A stretch of 64,000 bases of DNA from Silurus meridionalis (taxonomy: Eukaryota; Chordata; Actinopteri; Siluriformes; Siluridae), in NCBI RefSeq assembly GCF_014805685.1, contig NC_060884.1, forward strand, positions 14,552,856 through 14,616,855. Direction: 5' to 3'. How positions within the stretch are numbered: the stretch's first letter is position 1; each line of letters starts with the position of its first letter. The notes under the pieces were generated by a model. It worked only from the letters and a program-made list of their open reading frames with translations. It was not told the DNA's origin and ran no database searches. Shown here in pieces: positions 1-10,148 of this stretch. The translations under genes were made by a program, and so were the position numbers.

Positions 1-240
1 TCCAGCTACGTCATTCCCTAGAATGACTGAAACACCTGCAACTGGTAGCTCGGAGGGCACAGCTACCTTCACTAGCCTGGAAAGATTCTCCATTTCTAAA
101 TATACTATGTGCAATGGCACACGAATTACCTCCATACCGATACCTTGAATCAGTACATCACTACCAGCATACGAAGCTTCAGAAAATGGTAATGTGTTTT
201 CCAGCACAAATGTCTGCGCCAAGCCTGTATCTCTCAATAT
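1..240 (-). pseudogene. Ty3/gypsy retrotransposon aspartic protease (partial)
   Basis: On the minus strand this stretch reads openly through a retropepsin-like domain. The sequence shows an ILRDTG motif with the catalytic Asp-Thr-Gly at about 231-223. A hydrophobic strand ending VPLH follows, and ILGNDVAG lies near the window edge; this is the layout of fish Ty3/gypsy proteases. The enzyme would cleave the Gag-Pol polyprotein in the retrotransposon particle. An in-frame stop lies just upstream (about 250), so it is not joined to gag in an intact frame. The downstream part of pol would lie beyond base 1, outside the window. The family call rests on motif order and on the gag next to it. Confidence 0.75.
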
Positions 241-322
241 ACTTACAGGCTATTTATTCTGGTCAACACCAAAAGATACATAACCTGAAAACACAAATGA
301 TTTAAACACTGGCTTTATTTCA

Positions 323-1578
323 TCACGGGTGCTTTGGGGAACCACTACTGCGTTCACCTTTTTGATCTCCATTTGCTGTTTTAATTGCTTCCGCAATTAA
401 ACGGCGGGAACCATTTGAAGAGTTAGGGACAGTACGAATTTTACTCGCAGGTTTGGCCAAAGGGGCAGACACATCCTTCCGAGATGAAGGAGGACTGAAT
501 ATAACTTTATGAGTTAATACGAATTTATCTGCAAATATAGCTGCCTTGGCCAGCGTGTCAATCTTTTGCTCATTTAAATGAACCACTAGCTGCTCATGTA
601 GACATGACTTAAACTCTTCCAGCAAAATAAGTTTAAGCTGGTTGAAATTTCTAACCCCACTAGCTGAACACCATTTATCCAACAGCGTGGTTTTCTCACG
701 TGCAAACTCCACATAAGTCTGTCTAGCAGACTTCACAGTGTTCCTGAAGTTTTGCTAATATGCTTCCGGCACACGCTCATATGCACGGAGCACTGTAGCT
801 TTCACGGACTCATAATCCAAACTCTGCTCTAGATTAAGTGCAGAACACGCTTCCTGTGCCTTACCCGACAGTTTACACTGTAATAACAGAGTCCATAAAC
901 TTTTTGGCCAGTTGAAAGTTGTAGCGATCCTCTCAAATACAGCAAAGTAAGCATCAACTTCGTTTTCTCGGAATAATGGCACTAACCCAATGTGTCGGCT
1001 AACATCAAAGGCAAGTCGGCTTACCGTTGAGGACTCGGCTGGGGTGGACTGTGGCCTGGAGTGCTCAGCGGCAACAGGAGACGGGAGGTAACTGTTGAGG
1101 ACCTAAATGTCCATGGCAGAAGCACCATTTTCCGCGGCTGATCTGCCAGGTCAAATTTTTTCTCCTTAATTTCCAACTCCCGTTCTCTGACTTGCAAGAA
1201 CTGCGTTTGGTACTCCTGCCGCTTAATCTCCACTTCAAGCTCTTTGAGCGCAAGCTGCCAACCGGGATCCACTGTACGGGCATGGGGCTGCTCACGGCTT
1301 AACTCAACCTCCTCCGGCTCATTCATAGCTTCCGCTCTGCCAGGAGCCTGGGTAGGTTGGGTAATCTGCGCAGCGCCTCCTGGAGGTGCTTACCTTTCAG
1401 GTAAGACCTATTAAGCCACGAGTGCCTCATATAATGCCGCTTTGACTACCTTCTTGCTAGAAGTCCGACAAAGGGACACATTAAAAAAGTCAGCAATCAA
1501 GAGGAGATCATCCTTCCTACACCTATCAAATACCTCTAATGAAGGACCCAGTGTGAATGTGATCAAATCAAATGCCAT
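323..1578 (-). pseudogene. Ty3/gypsy gag, frame-broken
   Basis: Minus-strand pieces at about 1578-1411, 1326-1021, 982-755 and 736-323 together resemble the gag of fish gypsy elements. The N-terminal piece has the typical opening with RCRKDDLLLIADFF. The second is a charged coiled-coil-like stretch (ELEVEIKRQEYQTQFLQVRE). The last two form a SCAN/capsid-like helical region (FERIATTFNWP, then TLLDKWCSASGV). The pieces sit in order but in different frames or are separated by stops, so the gene is dead. I saw no clear zinc knuckle between it and the protease. Gag would form the particle shell of the retrotransposon. Confidence 0.75.
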
Positions 1579-1620
1579 TATACCGCAAACCGATACACTA
1601 AGACACACGAAATATAAGAT

Positions 1621-1638
1621 ATCCTGGACGAGCCCCCA
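1621..1638 (-). other. Primer-binding site, tRNA-Pro type
   Basis: On the minus strand this reads TGGGGGCTCGTCCAGGAT, which matches the well-known tRNA-Pro primer-binding site of gammaretroviruses and many vertebrate LTR elements at 17 of 18 positions. It lies directly after a CA dinucleotide that would end the LTR and before gag, which is the correct place for minus-strand DNA priming. Confidence 0.8.
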
Positions 1639-1642
1639 AATC

Positions 1643-1778
1643 TGTTACGACCCAGTCTAGGGTTGGGCCGGACAGAGTATTTAGCTTGGGGTTCAAAGGA
1701 ATGGATCTTATAAATTGACAACCCAAACACACCACAAACCACAACCACACACAAAAAGGTTTGCTACACAGGTGTTGG
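1643..1778 (-). mobile_element. LTR of the gypsy element, interrupted by Tc1
   Basis: The LTR's 3' edge is set by the CA two bases before the primer-binding site. In plus orientation it begins TGTTACGACC. The sequence runs up to a TA at 1779-1780, where a Tc1 copy is inserted. The remainder of the LTR is expected beyond 3410 but I cannot define its outer end. No second LTR is in the window for comparison. Confidence 0.6.
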
Positions 1779-1780
1779 TA

Positions 1781-3408
1781 CAGTGCCTTGCAAAAGTATT
1801 GACCCCCTTGTCGTTTTTCCTATTTTGTTGTCTTACAACCTGGAATTAAAATGGATTTTTTTGGGGGTTTGTATCATTTGATTTACACAACATGCCTACC
1901 ACTTTGAAGATGCAAAATATTTTTTATTGTGAAACAAACAAGAAATAAGACAAAAAAACAGAAAACTTGAGCGTGCATAACTATTCACTCCCCCAATGTC
2001 AATACTTTGTAGAGCCACCTTTTGCAGCAATTACAGCAATTGGGGTATGTATCTATAAGCTTGGCACATCTAGCCACTGGGAATTTTGCCCATTCTTCAA
2101 GGCAAAACTGTTCCAGCTCCTTCAAGTTGGATGGGTTTCGCTGGTGTACAGCAATCTTTAGGTCATACCACAGATTCTCAATTGGATTGAGGTCTGGGCT
2201 TTGACTAGGCCATTCCAAGACATTTAAATGTTTCCCCTTAAACCACTTGAGTGTTGCTTTAGCAGTATGCTTAGGGTCATTGTCCTGCTGGAAGGTAAAC
2301 CTCCGTCCCAGTCTCAAATCTCTGGTAGACTGAAACAGGTTTCCCTCAAGAATTTCCCTGTATTTAGCACCATCCATCATTCCTTCAATTCTGACCAGTC
2401 TCCCAGTCCCTGCTGATGAAAAACATCCCCACAGCATGATGCTGCCACCACCATGCTTCACTATGGGGATGGTGTTCTCGGGGTGATGAGAGGTGTTGGG
2501 TTTGCGCCAGACATAGCGTTTTCCTTGATGGGCAAAAAGATCAATTTTAGTCTCATCTGACCAGAGTACCTTCTTCCATATGTTTGGGGAGTCTCCCACA
2601 TGCCTTGGCGAACACCAAACGTGTTTGCTTATTTTTTTCTTTAAGCAATGGCTTTTTTCTGCCCACTTTTCCGTAAAGCCCAGCTCTGTGGAGTGTACGG
2701 CTTAAAGTGGTCCTATGGACAGATACTCCAATCTCCGCTGTGGAGCTTTGCAGCTCCTTCAGGGTTATCTCTGCTCTCTTTGTTGCCTCTCTGATTAATG
2801 CCTTCCTTGCCTGGTCCGTGAGTCTTGGTGGGTGGTTTTGCCAGGTTTGTTGTGGTGCCATATTCTTTCCATTTTTTTATAATGGCTTTAATGGTGCTCT
2901 GTGGGATGTTTAAAGTTTTGGATATTTTTTTATAACCCAACCCTGATCTGTACTTCTCCACAACTTTGTCCCTGACCTGTTTGGCGAGCTCCTTGATCTT
3001 CATGGTGCCGCTTGCTTGGTGGTGACCCTTGCTTAGTGGTGTTGCAGACTCTGGGGCCTTTCAGAACAGGTGTATATACATACTGAGATCATGTGACACT
3101 TAGATTGCACACAGGTGGACTTTATTTATGTAATTACGTGACTTCTGAAGGTAATTGGTTGCACCAGATCTTATTTAGAGGCTTAATAGCAAAGGGGCTG
3201 AATACATATGCACACACCACTTTTCCGTTACTTATTTATTTATTTATTTTTGAAACAAGTTGTTTTTTTCATTTCACTTCACCAATTTGGACTATTTTTT
3301 GTATGTCCATTACATGAAATCCAAATAAATTCAATTTTAATTTAAAAGTTGTAAGGCAACAAAATAGGAAAACCGCCAAGGGGGGGTCAATACTTTTGCA
3401 AGATACTG
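1781..3408 (-). mobile_element. Tc1-like DNA transposon, complete but dead
   Basis: The left terminus CAGTGCCTTGCAAAAGTATT and the right terminus, read in reverse complement as CAGTATCTTGCAAAAGTATT, form inverted repeats that continue imperfectly for about 70 bp. The element is flanked by TA on both sides (1779-1780 and 3409-3410), the Tc1/mariner target duplication. Length is 1628 bp, normal for a fish Tc1. It carries a decayed transposase on the minus strand. The insertion lies in the LTR of the gypsy element, so it is younger than that element. Confidence 0.93.
1985..3003 (-). pseudogene. Tc1-like transposase, frameshifted
   Basis: The start codon at 3003 opens a paired-type helix-turn-helix region (MKIKELAKQVRDKVVEKYRS, then a second helix pair with STIKAIIKKWKEYG). 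The frame shifts near 2850 and again near 2590. The last piece contains the catalytic triad context of Tc1: WSDETKID for the first Asp, FQQDNDPKHTA for the second, and [10 protein letters not shown] for the Glu. The protein would bind the terminal repeats and cut and paste the element. Two frameshifts make it inactive. Confidence 0.9.
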
Positions 3409-3410
3409 TA

Positions 3411-4804
3411 TCAGTTCAAATAATTTTAGCATGTGAGCAAATGAGATTAAGTTTTAAGAGAAACTATGGTGTGTAAGAAGTGTAAATAAGTTGACAGAAA
3501 TGTATGTTGTTTATTATTTAATTACAGAGTTTACTCCTGATAGTAATTAAAAAAAAATATATTTCTGTAATCGGAATATTAAAATATCGTTCTTTAAACA
3601 GAATTACAATAGGATTAAAGAAAATTAATTACAGAAAAGTAAAAGTGAACATAAAAATAGCACTGTGTTTAAAATAACATGTAAAATGTGCTATTTAGCT
3701 GAAATAAGCAATCACCGTTTAGAGAAAACAAGCTGGAAACCAAGGATGCTACAGTATGTAACATTAACTCTGTGAAAACACTTTAATTATCTGTGTGGTA
3801 TCCAGTTCAGCTAAGGCTGCTTTCATTTTGCAGTAATAGGACAGGCAAAATTCATGGTTTCTTAGAACTCATCTTGGAGTGTGTCCTAAAACTAACAGAT
3901 GCTCATCAAGCAAGTAGAAAGCCACATGAAATGAGCTGCCTCTGTGTGCATTTAGCCATGGGTTTGCCTGGCTCAAAAGCCATTATGTGTGTCAAGGCTG
4001 AACAACAGCATCATGTAAGGAGAACTGACAGTGTTTTCCCCAGGGGGAGGTTGACAATGAAGGACACATTACAAATAAGGAGGGGACCTCGGGGGAGTGG
4101 GGGGCTTAGGAAAGTCTTTTGTCTACTGCCTTCTATTGAGGATCTACAGTTCTGCAAACACATTTAAGGATAAGGGAGACACTGTTATTGCACTACCATG
4201 TGAGGACAGGAAACTAAAAGAGAACTAGGAAAAGGCAACTGATTAATCACCTCTGTAAAATATATTATAATCCGATTTTCTTAGGTTATAAAGATGTTGA
4301 TTGTGACAGGATGTTGATAGAGATACAGAAATGGTTATCTGTATTTTTGCTAGCACTAAACAAGTGAGCTTTCTGTGTGAAATGATTTGTTAAGCCTTTT
4401 AGGCAATATATCTTTAGAGAAAAGAAAGATGCGTGTCATAAAATGGAAACTCGAAAGCATTTTTGTTTTCAAGTACTGTACAATCTAGCCTAAAAACAAC
4501 ATGTATATTAGCAAGATTTTTTTGTTGTTGTTATTCAAATTATTAAAAATAGCTATCGCCTGTGAACATTTTTTAAACCCATGGCCCCACAAATCTTTTT
4601 ACAAGTTATTTACATACAGTTGCTTGGATAATTTTTTGAAGATATATTTCCAGTTGTTTCATTCTATTTGATTTCGGCCATATACTGCTAAATTTAGCTT
4701 GGTTTGTTTACATGAGCAATAAACAGTTTGATCACAGACTTTACACAAATTAATTAATAATTATTCAGTTTGGTATTACAGAACACATATTTACAACAAT
4801 GCAG
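3411..4804. other. Unannotated AT-rich sequence
   Basis: Beyond the possible continuation of the gypsy LTR next to 3410, I see no gene, exon or recognisable repeat. A plus-strand open stretch at 3793-4167 has no recognisable motif and I do not regard it as coding. Confidence 0.5.
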
Positions 4805-4820
4805 AGAGAGCTAATTAGAC

Positions 4821-4899
<79 letters not shown>

Positions 4900-4905
4900 C
4901 TCTCT
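4805..4905. repeat. AT microsatellite inside an inverted repeat
   Basis: An (AT)n run (4823-4896) is flanked by AGAGAGCTAAT at 4805-4815 and its exact reverse complement ATTAGCTCTCT at 4895-4905. The whole block can fold as a hairpin or cruciform. Confidence 0.9.
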
Positions 4906-5984
4906 ATACTAGTGATTTTGGTATTGTAAAATGCATTGAAACAGCTTGTTACTTTATGGCATGTGGATTTTGTTTTTACCTAATGTAAGAAACTGTGGCT
5001 TTACAGTTTTTATTTCACAACATAATCCTCAATTTACAGTTGGATTTTGTTTTATATTGTCTTGATTTTGCTTACATCTGACTTGCCATTTACTAGTTAC
5101 ATTCTTAGAAACATAAACCTCTTCTACAAAATAATTATTAATAACAGAATAGTTGTATTGCAATATGAATATGAGCATTATACAATATGCAGTAAGGAAG
5201 CCTGCAGCCTCAACACTGTTCTTGCAAACTGCAGTAAATGCAAATTCACCGCTATGTTCCTTTTCTACTTGGTGACAGGAAACACACTATCATGTGTGCT
5301 ATTAATGAGAATGTGTTTCACTCACTTGTGGCACCCTTAAGGGCACAAGATATTCACATAATGCCATGATGCATAATAAGCCTGGCATAAGTCAAAACCC
5401 AACAAAACTTCAAGGATTTTTCCAATTAGTACTGTATAGGTTTCCCTGGCAAACCTAATGCTTTGTGACACTCTGCATGCCCTGGGCGGCTAAGATGCTG
5501 TTTGGGAGTTTATGAATATATTTAGTAAATTATAAAGATTGGTAAAGATATGCTGAAGAGCCCTAAGGGGGTTGGATCATAGGTAGGACCCTGCAGATGG
5601 TCCACCATTTGCAGAAAGGCTTTACTTTTGAAAGAAAAACTTTTTTGTTTTATAGGGAAGAAAATTAGAGTTACATAAGCACTGGAATATTTGTTTAGGA
5701 AATTGTAAAGAAGTAAACTGACTAAAGCTCTTTACCTGGTTTGTGAGAGCATAGCAGTTTTTTTTTTAGCAGAAAATTGTGAGCAGTGTTTGCTAATGGT
5801 AGCTTTTGTTAGTCTGTGCCACTGACAGATCCAACACAATATAACATACTTACTCTTATGTTGACAGCTTGTATTCCACTTAATCACTGAAAATCTAATA
5901 ATAGGTGTCAAGTAAAATAATAAATAGGTTACAAAACGGCAGCCCTGTCACTAGTTACAAGCATTAAACTAGCATTAAATTAAA
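4906..5984. other. Unannotated sequence
   Basis: No gene, repeat family or RNA gene recognised. A 97-codon open stretch at 5047-5340 has no motif and is compositionally like its surroundings. Confidence 0.5.
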
Positions 5985-6063
5985 TCTAATAAAATATTTA
6001 TTTGTCACCTACACATTGATACAGAGTATGACTGTCGTGAAATGCTTGTTACAAAAGTCCAAC
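5985..6063. repeat. Short dispersed repeat (copy 1)
   Basis: This segment (…TATTTATTTGTCACCTACACA… ending with the GTGAAATGCTTGTTAC-like phrase) resembles 36883-36975, which has TTTATTTGTCAAATACACATTC followed by AGTGAAATGCTTTTTT. The shared phrase order identifies a small dispersed repeat of the kind common in fish genomes. I cannot assign a class. Confidence 0.5.
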
Positions 6064-6769
6064 TGTAATGGTTCAGTTTAATTGTAATGAAAGGTGATTT
6101 TGATTATATGTTGACCTTTAAGGGCCCTCTTGTGGCGAGGATTGTATATAGTAACTTCTGTATGCCTCGTGTTGAGTTGAGTTAATTGGAAATTGTCATG
6201 GCTGAAGAGCAGCTTGTATGGTGAAGTCGTGACCCGCATAAGGCTGTAAGTCGCTATTATTTGTTATTTAAATATGATGTTTAGTAGGTTAAAGATGTTA
6301 AAAGATGTAAATTCATTAATCTAGTGATGCAAATGTTGCTAAGAACAAAATGTAAACTGCAAAGTGTGAGCTTTAGGAAGCGCTGTATGCTAGCGGCCTT
6401 TTGTTATCAATATTAGGCTAATTTGGGTTTTGTTGGATTGGATTACAAGCTATTACTTACAATTAAGAATATAATTCCAAATGCACATGACAGTGTAATG
6501 TTTAATGCACTGATTTAATGTGTGTTTTAATGTTTCTTTGAATGTTTTAGGCAGTAAATACTGTTCAGTTGGCTATGCACTTTGAATGTGATTTAATTAC
6601 AATTCTAATTGCTGTATTTTCAATGTTTGTTTAAAGTTTTACAATTTTATTTTGAATTTTAATGTTAAAGTTAAACGAGTAAAGATTCATTAAAGCTACA
6701 GGAAGAATAAAAGCCATAAATCAACATCTCGCCTGTTTGCTGTCTGTCTAGCTGGATAGAGAAGTTACA
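6064..6769 (+). mobile_element. Candidate solo LTR
   Basis: The block starts TGTAATGG and ends GAAGTTACA, a TG…CA pair with short imperfect inverted ends. A polyadenylation signal AATAAA lies at 6706-6711, about 60 bases from the end, as in many LTRs. Length (706 bp) is plausible. I see no clear target duplication, no internal coding region and no second copy in the window, so this is a structural guess. Confidence 0.45.
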
Positions 6770-7285
6770 CATTTAGTGAGGACATAACACCAACATTTAA
6801 ATAGAAATAGAATGTTAAAAAAATCAGTGGCAGGTGGTCAGGGCCAGCAAAGCCTTCTCCGCTGGCCTAAACACTATCAGAAGCACTGACATACATTTGC
6901 AACCTAAATTCTAATATTTGTTTAATGAAATTGTATTAATTTATTCCCAACAGTTTTTTTTGCTTCATTTCGTAGCATTTCTCTTGGCTGCACTGCTTCC
7001 TGTACATGTATGTGGATGTTAGATTTTTTTTGTCCAATCAGATTTCAGCCTTTATGTGTGGCTACGTCAATCTAATCTGCCTAGAGACTTCAAAGTCTGT
7101 CCTGCTGGCTTTTTTTACCATAGAAAATATTATCATTGGGTCTAATTCTTTAGATTTCAACTTCGCCTTACAGTTAGCTGGCCCAGAATAGCGTCAGAAT
7201 TTTTGCATCCTCTGATTGGTTGGTCAGAGGGAAACAGCTGAGTTCGACTGGCAAAACACTGTAACATATGTAATGCGCTGCACAC

Positions 7286-7525
7286 ATGAATACATCTAAG
7301 TTAGACTTTTTTTTTATGCCTACGGAGGAAGAGAAATTGATTTGGTCTCAAACATACTTAAAAATAAATTTTCCAGAAAAGCTAGACATCGTGAGGAGAG
7401 ATCAGCCAACCCCGAAGATAGCTAGCTTGTCTCAGCCCGGGAAAGGGTTTGTTTGCCGCTTTCAGACCAGTGAATACGAGCGGTACCACTGGCTTGCAGC
7501 CTCTGAGGAGCGGTGCAAAATATGA
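7286..7525 (+). pseudogene. N-terminal fragment of ZMYM1-like hAT transposase
   Basis: An open 79-codon block contains the phrases RDQPTPKIASLSQPGKGFVCRF and YERYHWLAASEERCKI (the second of 16 residues). These resemble the TTF-type zinc-finger region before the cysteine cluster in ZMYM1-like hAT transposases. It stops where the family normally continues with the zinc-binding cysteines. A homologous but more damaged block is at about 31170-31410. I infer a relic of one transposase exon retained in a non-autonomous element. Confidence 0.65.
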
Positions 7526-8453
7526 GTATGCATCTCTAGTGAGTAGGTTGTATTTTATTTAAATTTTTAATGTTTTTGTCATGTTATTAGACAATATTGA
7601 TTCTCAACTGCTCCAGATGATGTATGTCGCACAGTTGTGGTTGTAGTGCTTTCTCTCACTCACCAAGAGAAACCGGTATAGGTGGTGGCACAGGTCTACT
7701 TTTATCACGGAGATGGTGTTTCACACCTCTCCCTTTGTCTCATCTAACCATGTCTTCTTTTGAATTACACGCAGTTTCAGTTACCTCTCCAATCAAACTC
7801 TTCATCATTGTCATCTACCACCCTATTGGTCCCCTTAGAGACTTCCTAGAAGAGATGGACACACTCCTCAGTACTTTCTCTTCTGACAGTTCTTTGGTGA
7901 CTTCAACCTCCTATCCGACAAACTTCAGTCATCTTGCCTCTTGCCTTTTCTGAATTCCTTTTTCAACCACTCTTCCTATTCAACCTAAAAATAATTTACA
8001 TGTTTATCTTATCTGTCCTAACCTTCATTCCATCTCTCCCTCCTCTGTAGCTTCCTGTAATCTTTCATCAATTCCAGACCATGACTCCTTTTCCTCTCTA
8101 CCCTTGGACGTTGCTACTGACTCCTTCCTCCTTTCCTCCTCAACACCCTTTGCCCCTTGACTACAAAACCCAAGAAGACCTCTTGTCACACACCATAGCT
8201 GTCAGACTTTTTGCGCAGCAATCAACGAGAACTCAGATCTGCAGAGAGGAAGTGGAAGAAATCACAACTTGATGTAGACCTTGCATCTTACTGCGCACTC
8301 CTGCCCAAATTTTCTTTGCATGTGACTTCTGCTAAAACTGCCTTCCACAAGGAAAAGCTTGAGGCCTCTGCACAAGATCCTCGTAAGCTCCACAACATAT
8401 TCTCTTCACTACTCAACCCCCTGCCACACCTGCTCGATCCTCCCTGACTGCTA

Positions 8454-9717
8454 ATGACTCTGCCAGACCTTCATTCCTCCCCAACAATGACTACACAACA
8501 CAGCCAGCAATTCACTACATCTCTGTCAAGCTTCTCAACCTTAACAAAAGATGAGATACAGCAAGTCATCCAATCTTACAATCCCACCACCTGTCCTCTG
8601 GATCCAATCCCTTCAGCTATGCTTCAGACTATCACACAAGAGCTCCTGCCTTTCATCTCCACAATCATCAATGAGTCATTAACATCTGGCTCTGTATCAA
8701 TTACCTTTAAGCAAGCAAGGGTCATTCCTATCTTGAAGAAACCTGCTCTGGAACCATCAGACATCAACAACTACAGACCGGTGTCACTTCTCTCCTTTCT
8801 TTCTAAATCTCTGGAACGCACTGTTTTTAACCAACTGTCTGTCTATCTCTCACAGAACAATCTCCATGATCCGAACCAGTCTGGGTTCAAAGCAGCACAT
8901 TCCACAGAGACGGCCCTTTTGGCTGTTTCTGAGAAACTGCATGCTGCTCGGTCAGCCAAGCTGTCATCTCTACTTATCTTCCTGGACCTTTCAGCAGCAT
9001 TTGACACAGTCAACTACAAGACTCTTTTGTCAACCCTCAAGAGCCTCGGTATGCGAGGAACAGCATGGGAATGGTTTGCTTTCTACCTAGAAGGTCGCTC
9101 ATACCAGGTATCATGGAGGGGATCCACATCTGCCCCGTGCGGACTCACTACTGGTGTCCCACGAGGCTCGGTACTTGGTGCCCTTTTTTTCTCCCTCTAT
9201 ACCCACTACATTGGTAAAGTCATATCCTCACATGGGTTTTCTTACCACTGCTATGCAGATGACACTCACCTAATCTTTTCTTTCCCTCCATCAGATGCCA
9301 CAGCTTCCCCTTGGATCTTGGCATGCTTGACAGACATATCTTCGTGGATGAGTGCTCACCAACTAAAACTCCAGCAAAACAGAACTGCTGGTCATCCTAG
9401 GTGATTCACCTCCAGGTCAAGATCTCCAAATATCACTTCATGACTCTCTGCTCTCCCTCTCAGCCGCTGCTAGTAACCTTGGGGTAACTATGGACAATGA
9501 ACTGTCCTTCTTCCCACATGTCGCTAATGTGTCTCGCACCTGTCGATTTCTTCTCTACAACATCCAAAGGATTCAACCATTTCTGTCCACACAGGCTGCC
9601 CAGGTGCTTGTTCAGTCTATTGTCATTTCAAGACTCGACTACTGCAACTCTCTGCTGGAAGGTTTTTCCCTGAACGCTATTCGTCCACTGCAAATGATCC
9701 AAAACGCAGCTGCATGA
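8454..9717 (+). pseudogene. L2 reverse transcriptase, broken
   Basis: The long open frame 8454-9404 contains the fingers region (NNYRPVSLLSFLSKSLERTV) and motif A, LDLSAAFDTVN. It also has motif B as GVPRGSVLG, where most L2 copies have Gln instead of Arg, and the catalytic YADD box in HCYADDTHLI. A frame change near 9400 continues into the thumb region at 9490-9717 (phrase SRLDYCNSLLEGF), which stops at TGA. Reverse transcriptase would copy LINE RNA at the target site. Upstream frames (7624-8447) carry the damaged endonuclease and linker. Confidence 0.9.
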
Positions 9718-10104
9718 CATGTGTTCAATCTGCCCAAGTTCTCCCACACCACCCCACTGCTGCGCTCCCTTCACTGGCTTCCAGTAGCTGCACGTATCAG
9801 ATTCAAAACACTGATGCTTGCCTACAAGGCCAAAAATGGACCAGCACCATCTTACCTCGGACACCTCATCACATCTCCCACTGCACCATGCTGTCTGAAA
9901 TCCTCAAGCACTGCTTGACTGGTACCACCTTCTCTCAGAATGAGAGGTAAGTATACTTCAAGGCTCTTCTCTGTTCTGGCACCGAGGTGGTGGAATGAAC
10001 TTCCCCTAGATGTGACTTAAATGAGCACTTTCCAAGTTTGCTTTGTAGAATTCAAGAGTTATATTTATATTGAGTTCGTAATCTTGTGTACCAGTGTAGA
10101 TTTA

Positions 10105-10117
10105 TTCATTGCTAGAG

Positions 10118-10120
<3 letters not shown>
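10105..10120 (+). repeat. Target-site duplication, left copy (RTE insertion)
   Basis: TTCATTGCTAGAGACT occurs here and again at 13264-13279. The two 16-bp copies bracket the RTE LINE exactly and belong to the 3' region of the L2 element. Confidence 0.95.

Positions 10121-10148
<28 letters not shown>

Noticed and set aside
3793..4167. 124-codon plus-strand frame
   Set aside because: No recognisable domain, no splice or start context, no support beyond length.
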